Origin: an uncultured cyanobacterium
Lineage (GTDB): Bacteria > Cyanobacteriota > Cyanobacteriia > PCC-6307 > Cyanobiaceae
Reading direction: 5' to 3'
Length of the DNA stretch: 64,000 nucleotides
NCBI GenBank assembly: GCA_903871775.1
Contig: CAIQIA010000004.1
Location: 1-64,000, forward strand
Shown here: piece after piece, positions 16,914-26,231 of the stretch
Layout of the letters: each line of letters opens with the position of its first letter
Position numbering within the stretch: position 1 is the stretch's first letter
Program-made: the position numbers and the translations under genes
The notes under the pieces: generated by a model
Told to the model about the DNA's origin: nothing
What the model saw: only the letters and a program-made list of their open reading frames with translations
Database searches by the model: none

Positions 16914-19010
16914 ATGACCTCTTTTCCAAGGGTCCCGTTTCTGCGCATGCCCAGGGGGCCGCGGCACGAGCGACGCCACGTCGAACGCCCCCGCCATCAG
17001 GGGCTGTGGCGCCGGGCCCTGATCGATGCCGTGCGCAAGCTCGATCCGCGGCTGACGGTGACCAACCCGGTGATGTTCGTCACCTGGTGCGGCACCGCCC
17101 TCTGCCTGCTGCTGACCCTCAGCCCCGACCTGTTCGACGGCCCCGACGCCGGCCAGAGCCGCGGCTTCAACGGCCTCATCAGCCTCACCCTGCTGGCCAC
17201 CCTGCTGTTCGCGAACGTGGCCGAGGCCCTGGCCGAGGGGCGGGGCAAGGCCCAGGCCGATGCCCTGCGCCGCACCCAGGCCCGCACAGAAGCCCGGCGC
17301 CTGGCCGACGACGGCAGCATCGAACGGGTCGATTCGTCGGCCCTGCGCCGCGGCGACCGGGTGCAGGTGGAGGCCGGCGATGTGATCCCTGCCGATGGCG
17401 AGGTGATCGACGGGGTGGCCTCGGTGGATGAATCGGCCATCACGGGCGAATCGGCACCGGTGCTCAAAGAGGCGGGCTCGGATGTGGCCGGGTCGGTGAC
17501 CGGTGGCACGCGCATCCTCTCGGACCAGCTCACCCTGCGCATCACCGCCGATCCGGGGAAGGGCTTCATCGACCGGATGATCGCCCTCGTCGAAGGCGCC
17601 GAACGCACGAAAACCCCCAACGAGATCGCCCTGACGGTGCTGCTGGCGGTGCTGACCCAGGTGTTTCTGATCGCGGTCGCCACCCTGCGGCCCGTCGCCG
17701 GCTTCCTGGGGCAGGCGCCGTCGGTCGTGACCCTGATCGCCCTGCTCGTTGCCCTCATCCCCACCACGATCGGTGGGTTGCTGAGTGCCATCGGCATCGC
17801 CGGCATGGACCGGGTGGCCCAGTTCAATGTGATCGCCACCTCGGGGAGGGCGGTGGAGGCCTGCGGCGACGTCAACGTGCTGGTGCTCGACAAGACGGGC
17901 ACCATCACCCTCGGCAACCGCCTCGCCGAGGAGTTCCTGCCGGTGGGGGACCACAGCGTGATGGATCTGGCGATGGTGGCCCTGGCCGCCAGCTGCTTCG
18001 ACCAGACCCCGGAGGGCCGTTCGATCGTGCGGCTGGCCGAACGGCTCGGGGCGACGCTGGCCTTCGATCCATCCACCGCCCGCGGCATCGACTTCTCGGC
18101 GCGGACGCGGATGAGCGGCAGTGACACCCCCGAGGGGGTCGAGTACCGCAAGGGTGCCGTGGAGGCGATCAAGGGCTTCGTGCGCTCCCGCGGTGGTCAG
18201 GTGCCCGGGGCCCTCGACGACACCTTCGAGCAGGTGTCGAGCCTCGGCGGAACGCCACTGGCCGTCTGCCAGGGGAACGCGGTGCTGGGTGTCATCCACC
18301 TGAAGGACATCATCAAGCCGGGGATCCGTGAACGGTTCGAGCAGCTGCGCCGCATGGGCATTCGCACGGTGATGCTGACCGGCGACAACCCCATCACCGC
18401 CGGCGTGATCGCCCGCGAGGCCGGGGTTGATGACTTCATCGCCGAGGCCACACCCGAAGACAAGATCAGCGTGATTCAGCGCGAACAGGCCCTCGGCAAG
18501 CTGGTGGCCATGACGGGGGACGGCTCCAACGATGCGCCGGCCCTGGCCCAGGCCAACGTGGGGGTGGCCATGAATTCGGGCACCCAGGCCGCCAAGGAGG
18601 CCGCCAACATGGTCGACCTCGACAGCGATCCCACCAAACTCATCGACATCGTCACCATCGGCAAGCAGCTGCTCATCACCCGCGGTGCCCTCACGACCTT
18701 CTCGATCGCCAACGATGTCGCCAAGTACTTCGCGATCCTGCCCGCCCTGTTCGTCGAGGCGGGCCTCGGCCCGCTGAACGTGATGCAGCTGGCCTCGCCC
18801 CGGTCGGCGGTGCTGTCGGCGATGGTGTTCAACGCGCTGATCATCCCGGCGCTGGTGCCCCTGGCGCTGCGCGGGGTGCAGTTCCGGCCGCTGTCGGCGG
18901 AACAGCTGCTGCAGCGCAACCTGCTCATCTATGGCGTCGGTGGCCTCGTAGCCCCCTTTGTGGGCATCAAGCTCATCGACGTGGTCGTCAACACCCTGCA
19001 CCTGGTCTGA
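16914..19010 (+). CDS. kdpB: Potassium-transporting ATPase ATP-binding subunit KdpB
   Basis: KdpB is the P-type ATPase subunit that drives KdpA. In 698 residues one sees the actuator motif TGES (177-180), membrane segment [15 protein letters not shown] (280-294), phosphorylation site DKTGT with D326, nucleotide-domain residues, and hinge [10 protein letters not shown] then [15 protein letters not shown]. The first 45 residues are arginine- and histidine-rich and longer than usual. The start may lie slightly downstream. It is 9 bases from kdpA and 8 bases from the small kdpF-like gene. Confidence 0.97.
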   Translation: MTSFPRVPFLRMPRGPRHERRHVERPRHQGLWRRALIDAVRKLDPRLTVTNPVMFVTWCGTALCLLLTLSPDLFDGPDAGQSRGFNGLISLTLLATLLFANVAEALAEGRGKAQADALRRTQARTEARRLADDGSIERVDSSALRRGDRVQVEAGDVIPADGEVIDGVASVDESAITGESAPVLKEAGSDVAGSVTGGTRILSDQLTLRITADPGKGFIDRMIALVEGAERTKTPNEIALTVLLAVLTQVFLIAVATLRPVAGFLGQAPSVVTLIALLVALIPTTIGGLLSAIGIAGMDRVAQFNVIATSGRAVEACGDVNVLVLDKTGTITLGNRLAEEFLPVGDHSVMDLAMVALAASCFDQTPEGRSIVRLAERLGATLAFDPSTARGIDFSARTRMSGSDTPEGVEYRKGAVEAIKGFVRSRGGQVPGALDDTFEQVSSLGGTPLAVCQGNAVLGVIHLKDIIKPGIRERFEQLRRMGIRTVMLTGDNPITAGVIAREAGVDDFIAEATPEDKISVIQREQALGKLVAMTGDGSNDAPALAQANVGVAMNSGTQAAKEAANMVDLDSDPTKLIDIVTIGKQLLITRGALTTFSIANDVAKYFAILPALFVEAGLGPLNVMQLASPRSAVLSAMVFNALIIPALVPLALRGVQFRPLSAEQLLQRNLLIYGVGGLVAPFVGIKLIDVVVNTLHLV

Positions 19011-19018
19011 GGTTCGCC

Positions 19019-19213
19019 ATGCCCATGCGTCTCCCCCCCCTGCTGCGCTTCTGGCTGCCCCTCCTGGCGGTGGTCACCATCCTCGGCCTGGTGCATGCCC
19101 TCGGCGGTGATCACCCCAGTGCCCAATCGATCGCCATGGCCCTGCTGCTCACGGGCACCATCGCCCTGGCGGGCTACCTGTTCGCCGTGATCGCCCAACC
19201 GGAGAGGTTCTGA
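19019..19213 (+). CDS. kdpF: KdpF-like small membrane subunit of the Kdp potassium pump
   Basis: 64 residues with two predicted membrane segments, FWLPLLAVVTILGLVHAL and AMALLLTGTIALAGYLFAVIA, ending in AVIAQPERF, the KdpF C-terminal signature. KdpF stabilises the KdpABC complex. The gene lies between kdpB and kdpC, sharing one base with the kdpC start. This is an unusual place compared with the enterobacterial kdpF-A-B-C order. The protein is also longer than the ~29-residue E. coli KdpF, which has a single helix; only the second half matches. Confidence 0.8.
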   Translation: MPMRLPPLLRFWLPLLAVVTILGLVHALGGDHPSAQSIAMALLLTGTIALAGYLFAVIAQPERF

Positions 19214-19767
19214 TGTCGTTCACCACCCTGGTGCTGCGGGGCCTGCGGCTCACCCTGGCCCTGTGGCTGCTCACCGTCGTGGTGATCACCCTGCCCCTGC
19301 TGGGCCTGGCCCGGGTGGTGGCCCCCGACAGTGCCACCGGCAGCCTTGTGCGCCGCAACGGCGTCGTGGTGGGGTCGCGGTTGCTGGGCCAGCCCTTCGC
19401 AGGGGATCGCTACCTGCAGGGGCGTCCTGCCGGCAACCCCAACCTGGGCCCGGCCAACCCGAAGCTGGCCATCCGGATCGCCGGGGCCGCCGACACCTGG
19501 CGGCGGGTCGGCATCACCAAGCCGGCGCCCGATCTGTTGTTCGTCTCAGGCTCGGGCGTCGATCCCCACATCAGCCTGGCGGCGGCGCGGCAGCAGCTGC
19601 CGCGGCTGGCGGCGACACGGCAACTGCCCCCCGAACGGCTGGAACGGCTGCTGCGGCAACACATCGACGGCCCGGGGCGCCTGCGGGCGATCGAGCCCCT
19701 GGTCAACGTGCTGGGTTTCAACCTGGCCCTCGATGATCTGAGCGACGGTGCGCCGCAGAGACCGTGA
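19213..19767 (+). CDS. kdpC: Potassium-transporting ATPase subunit KdpC
   Basis: KdpC is the single-span accessory subunit that helps ATP binding by KdpB. The 184 residues begin with one membrane helix (TLALWLLTVVVITLPLLGLARVV), then the family motifs SRLLGQPFAGDRYLQGRPA, VSGSGVDPHISLAAA and the C-terminal VNVLGFNLALD. It overlaps the kdpF-like gene by one base and the kdpD-like gene by four. Confidence 0.95.
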   Translation: MSFTTLVLRGLRLTLALWLLTVVVITLPLLGLARVVAPDSATGSLVRRNGVVVGSRLLGQPFAGDRYLQGRPAGNPNLGPANPKLAIRIAGAADTWRRVGITKPAPDLLFVSGSGVDPHISLAAARQQLPRLAATRQLPPERLERLLRQHIDGPGRLRAIEPLVNVLGFNLALDDLSDGAPQRP

Positions 19768-20882
19768 TCCGTTCCACCGCCCGCCGCGGACGGCACAAGG
19801 TGTTCATCGGCATGGCACCGGGGGTGGGCAAGACCTGTCGCATGCTTCAGGAGGCCCGCGAGGTGCTGAGGGAAGGCACCGACGTCGTGATCGGGCTGCT
19901 GGAAAGCCATGGCCGACCCGACACCGAACGGGAGGCGGACGGGTTCGAGCAGGTCCCCCGCAGACGGGTGGCGTACCAGGGGGTTGCCCTGGAGGAGATG
20001 GACGTGGCGGCGATCCTGGCCCGCCATCCGCAGCTGGTGCTGATCGACGAGCTCGCGCACACCAACGTGCCGGGCAGCGAACGGGAGAAACGCTGGCAAG
20101 ACGTGGAGATGCTGCTGCTGTCGGGCCTCGATGTGTATTCGACCCTCAACATTCAGCACCTCGAAAGCCTCAACGACCTGGTGGCCGAACTGACCGGGGT
20201 GGTGGTGCGGGAACGGATTCCCAACCGCGTGCTCGAACAGGCCGATGAGGTGGTGCTGGTGGATGTCACCCCCGAAACCCTGCAGGAGCGGCTGCGGGAG
20301 GGCAAGGTCTACGCCCCCGAAAAGGTGGCCCAGGCCCTGGCCCATTTCTTCCAGCGCCGGCACCTGGTGGCCCTGCGGGAACTGTCGTTGCGGGAGGTGG
20401 CCGACCGGGTCGAGAACGACGTACGCGACACCGTCACGCCCCTGCGCGAGCGGGTGATGGTCTGCCTGGGCCATGCCGGCACCAGCCTGCGGCTGCTGCG
20501 TCGAGCCGCCCGGCTGGCGGCCACGATGGATGCGCCTCTGCTCGTGCTCACGGTGCAGGATCCGGGCCGGTTCCTCAGCCGTGGCGAAGCCCTGCTGCAG
20601 GAACGCTGCCAGCAGCTGTGCGCCGACGTGGGGGGCACGTTCCTGCGGGAAGAGAGCAGCGAGGTGCTGGCCACCATCGCCCGGGTGGCCCTGGAGCGGC
20701 GCATCACCCAGATCGTTCTCGGCCAGACCCGCCGCTCGCGCCTCAGGGCCCTCCTCCGCCGGCCCCTCTCGGAACGGCTGCAGCATCAGCTGCGGGGCCA
20801 CAGCATCGATCTGCACCTGATCTCCGACCCCCCCGACAACGGGGCGACCGGAGCCGATCCGGACGGGGTGGGGTCAGCCTGA
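19764..20882 (+). CDS. kdpD: KdpD-like protein, N-terminal sensor half only (no kinase)
   Basis: 372 residues covering the KdpD N-terminal domain, with Walker A GMAPGVGKT (16-24), Walker B-like LVLIDELAHTNVPGS, and STLNIQHLESLNDLV, followed by a universal-stress-like domain (RERVMVCLGHAGTSLRLLRRAARLAA ... QIVLGQTRRSR, broken by variation). There is no membrane segment, no histidine-kinase domain and no kdpE. Short KdpD proteins of this kind are known in other cyanobacteria. The GTG start overlaps the kdpC stop. The gene ends 2 bases from the stop of the convergent giant gene. Confidence 0.92.
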   Translation: MIRSTARRGRHKVFIGMAPGVGKTCRMLQEAREVLREGTDVVIGLLESHGRPDTEREADGFEQVPRRRVAYQGVALEEMDVAAILARHPQLVLIDELAHTNVPGSEREKRWQDVEMLLLSGLDVYSTLNIQHLESLNDLVAELTGVVVRERIPNRVLEQADEVVLVDVTPETLQERLREGKVYAPEKVAQALAHFFQRRHLVALRELSLREVADRVENDVRDTVTPLRERVMVCLGHAGTSLRLLRRAARLAATMDAPLLVLTVQDPGRFLSRGEALLQERCQQLCADVGGTFLREESSEVLATIARVALERRITQIVLGQTRRSRLRALLRRPLSERLQHQLRGHSIDLHLISDPPDNGATGADPDGVGSA

Positions 20883-20884
20883 GC

Positions 20885-23800
20885 TCAGATCGTCAGCAAC
20901 CGCGACGGCGCCGTGGCGATTCCCTCCAGCAGGGCGATGAGGTCGTCGCCGTTGTCGTAGAGACCGTTGTTGTTGCTGTCGAGGTGCAGACCCAGGCCGG
21001 TCACCGCAGCGCCCTCAGGACCGACCACCGTGCGCTGGGCCGCGACCAGAGGCAGCCGGCCTGACACCACCAGATCATCGCTGGCGGGGCGATACCCGCG
21101 CACCAGCGTGTAACCGCTGTCGCCATCGCCGGCGGGGGGCACGGCCGCAGGGCTGGTGAGCAGCAGGGTGCTGGCCCCGCTGAAGGCAGCGGCCTCGAGC
21201 ACATCGATGCAGCCGCCATCACCGGGAAGGCCGGTGACCAGATCCACCACCGAGAGCAACCGGTTGCCCAGGGGGGACGCCTGCAACCGGTCAGGGCCGG
21301 GGCCGCCACTTTCCACGAGCGTGAACGGGTCGCGGGCATTGGCCCCGGGGAACGCAGCGACGATGCGGGCCCGCAGAGCCTCGATCGGCGACACTGGGGC
21401 GCCGATGGCGCCGTCGCCGTTGGCATCCATGCCGAACGCCTCCTCGAGATCAGCAGCGGCCGGTGACCCCAAGGCCACAGGGGCCGTGCCGCCGGTGGGT
21501 CTCCAGCGCTGATCACAGGTCCAGCTGGCCAGCAGACCGCTGGCATCGTGGCGCCAGAGCAGGCGGTTCTCGCCCGCCGTGGCGGAGGCTGCCAGCAGAG
21601 TCCAGCCCGGCAGGCGGGGATCGGTGGCCAGCAGAGGGTTGTCGCCCCAGCGCAACGGCAGCGGCTCCTGGCCCCCAACCGCCACCGCCAGCTGCTGGCT
21701 GATGCCATGGCGCAGCAGGGTCAACCCTGAGGCTGTCGCGCCCGCAATCGCGATCCAGGGGGAACCGATGGCGCCGTCGCCGTTGGCATCGATCCCGAAA
21801 CGGCTCTCGAGGGCCAGGGCCGTAGCGCTGTCGCCGGCGACCGGGGCGATACCCGAGATGGGAGTCCAGAGCCCATCCAGGCTCCAGGTGGTCAGCTGAC
21901 CGCTGGGCCCATGGCGCCACAGCAGGGTGTTGCCGTCGTCAAGGCTGGCAGCAGCCAGGGCTGACCAGCCGGGCAGCCGCACGTCGGTGGTCCGGAGCGG
22001 CTGATCCCCCCAGCGCAGGGGAATCGGCGCTGCAGCGGTGTCGGCAACGGCCAGGGCGCCGCTGCCGCTCTGCCGCAGAAGCTGCACACCATGGACCGCG
22101 GCGATCAACGACCAGGGCGAGCCGATGCTGCCGTCGCCGTTGGCATCGAGGGCGAACAGGGTCTCCAGGGCCTGGGCCTCGGCCGAATCGCCGGCCACCG
22201 GGTCGGTGCCGTTGATGGCAGCAAGGTCGCTGTTCAAGGTCCAGGTCGCCAGCTGACCGCTGGCACCATGGCGCCAGAGCAGCTGCACCGTGTCCTGAAC
22301 CGCAGCGGCGGCGAGGGCGGTCCAGCCCGGCAGGCGCGGGTCCTGCTGGCGGAGCTGGCTGCCGTTCCAGGTCAGCTCCTGCAGAAGGCGCACATCATTG
22401 GGCACCAGGCTCACCGTCGTGAGCCAGAGGGCCCCGTCGCTGGAGGAGCGCAGGAGCTCGAGGGCACCGACCACCGCCACGGTGGCGCGGCGACCCGTCG
22501 GCACACCGATGCAGCCATCACCGTTGGCATCGCTGCTGAACGCCCGCTCCAGGGCCTGGGCTGCACTGCTCTGGAGGGCCACGGGCACCGAGCCGCCGAT
22601 GGCGGCCCAGCGCTCATCAAAAGACCAGCTGGCAAGCAGGCCGGTGCCGCGATGGCGCCACAACAGGCTGTTGACACCACCCACCAGGGCGGCCGCCACG
22701 GCGTGCCAGCCCGGCAGGCGTGGATCGTCGGCCTGCAGCAGCGTTCCCCCCCAGCTGAGGGCCACGGGCGGGTCACCATCCACGCTGGCCGCCAGGGCGC
22801 CACTGGCGTTGTGGCGCAACAGGGTCACCGGGCCTGCCACAGCCATGGGCACCCAGGCGCTGCCGATGCTGCCATCGCCGTTGGCATCGCACTGGAACAG
22901 GGCCTCAAGCGAGAGGGCCTTGGCCGAATCACCGGCCACCACCGGGCTGCCCTCGATGGCGGCCCAGCGATCATCAAAGCTCCAGGTGGTGAGGGAGCCG
23001 CTGGGGCCATGGCGCCACAGCAGGGTGTTGATGTTGTCGATGACAGCGGCAGCCAGGGCCGTCCAGCCGGGCAGCCGCGGATCGGGGGCTCCCAGGGGCT
23101 CACCGCCCCAGAGGAGGGTGGCGCTGGTGCCATCGGCACGGCGCACCAGCCACCGGCCCGTGTCGGCACGACGCAGCAGCTCGACGCTGTCGGTGCGGGC
23201 CACCACAACGGTGGTGTCGCCGAGCAGGCGATCACCGTTGAGGTCAACGCCGAAACGGCGTTCCAGCTCCCGGGCCTCGGGGCCGTCGGCCGCCAGCGCA
23301 GGAGTCCCCGCCACGGCGGCACCATCGGCAGCGAAGGTCCAGGTGGTGACCAGTGCCGCCGTTCTGTGAAGCCAGAGCAGGGTCGCGCCGCCACCGCTGT
23401 CGGTCATCGCCAGGGCGCTCCAGCCGGGCAGCCGTGGATCGTCGACCCGCAAGGGCTCCCCGCCCCAGGTGAGGGCAACCTGGATGTCCCCGGCAGCGCG
23501 CGCCAGCCGGCCGGAGCCCCCCTGTCGCAGCAGGCTGGTGCCCCCCACCCGGGCCAGCACGGCAGCGGGGTTGCCGATGCGGCCGTCGTGGTCAAGGTCG
23601 CGCTGGAACGTCGACTCAAGCTGACGGATTCCCACAGACGGGGCGGCGACGGTGCCCCGATCGCCGACCTGGCGGCCGCTCTCATCCAGCACCCAGACCA
23701 GCAGCCGGTCGCTGGCCCCCTCGCGCCAGAGCAGTTGCAGCATCCCGTCGCTGCGGGCTGCCGCCAGCAGCTGCCAGGCCCCGAAGGTGTCGGCCGTGAC

Positions 23801-25576
23801 CGTCTGCGGCTGAGGGCCCCCACCGAACCCGATCAGCCGTGCCGGACCCTCGCCGTCGGCAATGGCGTAACGGCCGGCGGAATCACTGAACAGCTCCAGT
23901 CCATTGACGAGGGACAGGCGGCTGCGGGTGGCATTCACGACCGTGACCGCAGTGGTGCCGTCGATCCCGGCAGCCGCAAGCACACCCGCCCAATCGGCAT
24001 CGGAGGCGGTCCGACGGACACTGTTGCCGGCACGGTCGCGCCATGTGATCGACGACAGGGCGTAGGTGCCGGACGCCGTCGTGGCACCCAGCACGGTGCT
24101 GGCACTGAGGCTTCCGGCCAGGGGCGAGCCCGCCTCGACGGCGCCGGCAAAGGCGCCATCGGCGACGGCGAAGACCAGCGACAAGGCCGGCAGCCGGGGA
24201 TCGGCGGTGGTGAACTGAACAGCAGCGTCGGCAAGGCCGGAGCGGTCGTCGACGAAGGCAAGGGTTCCCGACAGGACGGCGCCTCCAGGCTGCAGGGCGT
24301 CGAGCCGGGGCGTGGTGAGCCTGAACCCCGTCAGCACAGGCGCCAGCCTGTCGTCATTGGCATTGATGACACGGAACGCCAGATCAGGTGGTGGCACGCT
24401 GCTGCTGTTTCCAGCGGCATCGGTGAGGGTCAGGGCAGTGAGTCGCCACACACCGGAGGCCAGGTGTGGATCCAGAGGTGTGCTGCCTGTGAGGGTGCCA
24501 CGGGTCCACGAGCCTGAGAGCACGCCGCGGTCGCGGGAGAGCAGCACATCCAGACCGGCCCCACCATCAACAGCGGCGAAGCGGGCGATGGCTGAGCTGA
24601 AGCCCGATCCGACATCGGCAAAGCCAAGACTGAGCGTGAGCACATCGCCACCCTCCCGGGAGGGGTCCACAACGCTGCTCAGGAGTGCAGCGCCGCTCAA
24701 CTCCGGAGCCGTTCGATCCGTGTCGGGCGAGGGAGGAACCTGGGTACCACGCACATCGATCACGACGGTCCCAAGACCGACGCGCTCCAGCCATGCCGCC
24801 CAGTCGGGGCTGGAGCTGTCGATTGACCAGCGGTTGCCGGCCCGGTCGCTGATGCCCACGGCCCTGAGGGTCTTGCCACCGAGCGGACCAGCCGAGAACA
24901 GGTCACTGGTCCAGCGCCAGGTCCCCCCCAGAACACTGCCGGAGGTCTGCCAGGCCCGGTCCACATGGATCGTGGTGCTGAAGCCAGCAGCAGCGGCGCC
25001 GAGCCGACCGACGAATTCGAGGTCCATGCTGGCCACCCCCGAGCCCCCGTCAGCAGCCATCAGCGAGCCTGACAACAGAGCCCCGGCCGGGTTGGAGAGA
25101 TCGAGTGACTGGGGGGCGAACGACAGGCCGAGAAGGGTCGGGGGAGTCAGATCGGGGTGAGGGTTGTCGACCTGAAATTGCGTGGCGGTGACACCGGCGG
25201 CGGCCAGCACCTGCAGCCAGTCAGGATCGATTGCGGCGTGGTCAAGGGTGGTTCCGGCCCAGTCGACGGCCAGCAACGACGTGAGCAGCCAGGTGCCGGA
25301 AGCGGCCCGGGGATGAAGAGCGACGCTGCTGGAGACCGCGCCGGTCACCATGCCACCGCGGAAACTGCCGCCGTACCGGCTGAAGCGCAGGGTGATCTGC
25401 TGACCGCTGGTCAGCGAGGTGTAGGTGGCAGCGGCAAAATCAAAGCCGGTGAGGTCGTCGGCGAAGGCCAGCTCACCGGTCAACACGGCCCCACCCGGCT
25501 CGGAAGCCGAGAGAACTGCGCGACGGAGGCTGAGGCCGGTGATCCGCATCCGTGGAAAGGGCAGGGATATCGTCAA
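20885..25576 (-). CDS. Giant repeat-containing predicted surface or secreted protein
   Basis: 1563 residues in three parts. Residues 1 to about 560 are four Ig-like repeats of about 135 residues, each with a motif such as GGAVLTGELAFADDLTGF and a closing D-x-AGN segment. The middle is seven tandem repeats of 115-125 residues, built on DPRLPGWxALAAA, LLWRHGxSGxLxTW and ending in a calcium-loop-like DANGDGSIG. The last 155 residues are unique and end in LDSNNNGLYDNGDDLIALLEG, resembling the C-terminal bluetail domain of cyanobacterial surface proteins. There is no signal peptide, so type I secretion is likely. The start is uncertain; the HLIP promoter overlaps its first codons. Confidence 0.85.
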   Translation of the reverse strand: MTISLPFPRMRITGLSLRRAVLSASEPGGAVLTGELAFADDLTGFDFAAATYTSLTSGQQITLRFSRYGGSFRGGMVTGAVSSSVALHPRAASGTWLLTSLLAVDWAGTTLDHAAIDPDWLQVLAAAGVTATQFQVDNPHPDLTPPTLLGLSFAPQSLDLSNPAGALLSGSLMAADGGSGVASMDLEFVGRLGAAAAGFSTTIHVDRAWQTSGSVLGGTWRWTSDLFSAGPLGGKTLRAVGISDRAGNRWSIDSSSPDWAAWLERVGLGTVVIDVRGTQVPPSPDTDRTAPELSGAALLSSVVDPSREGGDVLTLSLGFADVGSGFSSAIARFAAVDGGAGLDVLLSRDRGVLSGSWTRGTLTGSTPLDPHLASGVWRLTALTLTDAAGNSSSVPPPDLAFRVINANDDRLAPVLTGFRLTTPRLDALQPGGAVLSGTLAFVDDRSGLADAAVQFTTADPRLPALSLVFAVADGAFAGAVEAGSPLAGSLSASTVLGATTASGTYALSSITWRDRAGNSVRRTASDADWAGVLAAAGIDGTTAVTVVNATRSRLSLVNGLELFSDSAGRYAIADGEGPARLIGFGGGPQPQTVTADTFGAWQLLAAARSDGMLQLLWREGASDRLLVWVLDESGRQVGDRGTVAAPSVGIRQLESTFQRDLDHDGRIGNPAAVLARVGGTSLLRQGGSGRLARAAGDIQVALTWGGEPLRVDDPRLPGWSALAMTDSGGGATLLWLHRTAALVTTWTFAADGAAVAGTPALAADGPEARELERRFGVDLNGDRLLGDTTVVVARTDSVELLRRADTGRWLVRRADGTSATLLWGGEPLGAPDPRLPGWTALAAAVIDNINTLLWRHGPSGSLTTWSFDDRWAAIEGSPVVAGDSAKALSLEALFQCDANGDGSIGSAWVPMAVAGPVTLLRHNASGALAASVDGDPPVALSWGGTLLQADDPRLPGWHAVAAALVGGVNSLLWRHRGTGLLASWSFDERWAAIGGSVPVALQSSAAQALERAFSSDANGDGCIGVPTGRRATVAVVGALELLRSSSDGALWLTTVSLVPNDVRLLQELTWNGSQLRQQDPRLPGWTALAAAAVQDTVQLLWRHGASGQLATWTLNSDLAAINGTDPVAGDSAEAQALETLFALDANGDGSIGSPWSLIAAVHGVQLLRQSGSGALAVADTAAAPIPLRWGDQPLRTTDVRLPGWSALAAASLDDGNTLLWRHGPSGQLTTWSLDGLWTPISGIAPVAGDSATALALESRFGIDANGDGAIGSPWIAIAGATASGLTLLRHGISQQLAVAVGGQEPLPLRWGDNPLLATDPRLPGWTLLAASATAGENRLLWRHDASGLLASWTCDQRWRPTGGTAPVALGSPAAADLEEAFGMDANGDGAIGAPVSPIEALRARIVAAFPGANARDPFTLVESGGPGPDRLQASPLGNRLLSVVDLVTGLPGDGGCIDVLEAAAFSGASTLLLTSPAAVPPAGDGDSGYTLVRGYRPASDDLVVSGRLPLVAAQRTVVGPEGAAVTGLGLHLDSNNNGLYDNGDDLIALLEGIATAPSRLLTI
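22860..23300 (-). repeat. Part of a tandem array of seven ~120-residue repeats inside the surface protein gene
   Basis: Within the giant gene, from about 21400 to 23900, seven diverged repeats of roughly 350-375 bases follow each other; this entry marks two of them. Recognisable DNA copies include the segment for GDGSIGSPW/GDGAIGSPW, the segment for DPRLPGW and the segment for LLWRHG. Each repeat closes with a DxNxDGxxG calcium-binding-like loop. The last repeats (near 21400-22250) are more alike than the first ones (near 23300-23900). Confidence 0.75.
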
Positions 25577-25583
25577 GGTCTGT

Positions 25584-25589
25584 TACAGT
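25584..25589 (+). promoter_or_regulatory. Candidate -10 element of the first HLIP gene
   Basis: TGT-TACAGT at 25581-25589 is an extended -10 shape, 25 bases upstream of the HLIP start. The same TGT-TAC..T arrangement occurs at the same distance before the near-identical HLIP gene at 32072. No convincing -35 is seen. It lies in the 37-base gap between this gene and the divergent surface-protein gene. Confidence 0.45.
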
Positions 25590-25613
25590 CTGCTTGACAA
25601 CCGAGAGGTTTCC

Positions 25614-25757
25614 ATGGAAGGCAATCAGTCGCGATTCGGATTCGTCTCCTTCGCCGAGACCTGGAATGGTCGTCTGGCGATGCTCGGCTTCGTGATCGGC
25701 CTGGCCACCGAACTGCTGACCGGCCAGGGCATTCTGGCCCAGATCGGTCTGGGTTGA
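25614..25757 (+). CDS. High-light-inducible protein (HLIP, chlorophyll a/b-binding-like)
   Basis: 47 residues with one membrane helix carrying the chlorophyll-binding motif ETWNGRLAMLGFVIGLATE. HLIPs bind chlorophyll and carotenoid in thylakoids, dissipate excess light and help photosystem II assembly and repair. The protein is full length for a single-helix HLIP and differs at only a few positions from the one at 32072-32218. The ATG at 25614 is chosen because the upstream frame is not HLIP-like. The next small gene starts 3 bases after the stop, so co-transcription is likely. Expression is expected under high light or stress. Confidence 0.95.
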   Translation: MEGNQSRFGFVSFAETWNGRLAMLGFVIGLATELLTGQGILAQIGLG

Positions 25758-25760
25758 TCG

Positions 25761-25889
25761 ATGCAAACCGACTACAGCACGGCCATCACCGCCCTCGTGG
25801 GCCTCGTCATCGTCTTCACGGCCATGGTGGGCTTCCTGCTCACCCGGCCCAGCGACCTGCCCAGCCGTCCGCAGACGCCCCGGCGCTGA
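25761..25889 (+). CDS. Small single-span membrane protein next to HLIP gene
   Basis: 42 residues, MQTDYSTAITALVGLVIV at the start, with one membrane helix (about 8-27) and a short proline/arginine-rich tail. It is not recognised as a named photosystem subunit. It starts 3 bases after the HLIP stop and 43 bases before another HLIP gene, which suggests a role in the same thylakoid or light-stress context. The evidence is open frame, spacing and hydrophobicity only. Confidence 0.6.
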   Translation: MQTDYSTAITALVGLVIVFTAMVGFLLTRPSDLPSRPQTPRR

Positions 25890-25932
25890 CGTCACTCCGC
25901 TGTCTTTTCTCCGTACCCCTTCAATCATTCCG

Positions 25933-26169
25933 ATGAGCAACCCCCAAGCCAACGAGAACTGGTTCCAGAACCGCGCCTCCGAGCAGATCCATCTGCAGCA
26001 GCTCAAGGCTGCTGAACTCTTCAATGGCCGCGCCGCCATGCTCGGCATCGTGATCGGCATCCTCACCGAAGCCATCACCGGCGCCGGCATTGCCCACCAG
26101 ATCGGTCTCGGTCCGCTGGTGGACGGCTATGCCGCCTGCCGCACCCAGTTCCTGCCCTTCTGCTTCTGA
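25933..26169 (+). CDS. HLIP-like chlorophyll-binding protein, longer form
   Basis: 78 residues with a hydrophilic N-terminus (NWFQNRASEQIHLQQLKAAE) and one membrane helix with the motif ELFNGRAAMLGIVIGILTE, followed by TGAGIAHQIGLGPLVDGYAAC. The E..NGR.AM pattern is the chlorophyll-binding site of HLIP/ELIP proteins. The conserved LGPLVDGYAAC end is seen in the HliC/ScpB-like longer forms of picocyanobacteria. It is the third gene in the small cluster and probably acts in the thylakoid membrane. Confidence 0.92.
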   Translation: MSNPQANENWFQNRASEQIHLQQLKAAELFNGRAAMLGIVIGILTEAITGAGIAHQIGLGPLVDGYAACRTQFLPFCF

Positions 26170-26231
26170 GCAGCTCCTGGAGTCGTCACGGAAGCAGCCG
26201 CAACCCCAGAGGGTGGCGGCTGCCTGCTGGT

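Noticed and set aside
15198-19001. Open frame of 1267 codons on the minus strand opposite kdpA and kdpB
   Set aside because: Same artefact: low-complexity Q/H/G/R composition and full overlap with clear kdp genes.
21400-23900. Possible CRISPR or satellite array
   Set aside because: The periodicity of about 350-375 bases is coding repeats of a protein, with diverged copies and no short direct repeats and spacers.
22091-24517. Open frame of 808 codons on the plus strand inside the surface-protein gene
   Set aside because: It mirrors the repeat gene and has no signature of its own.
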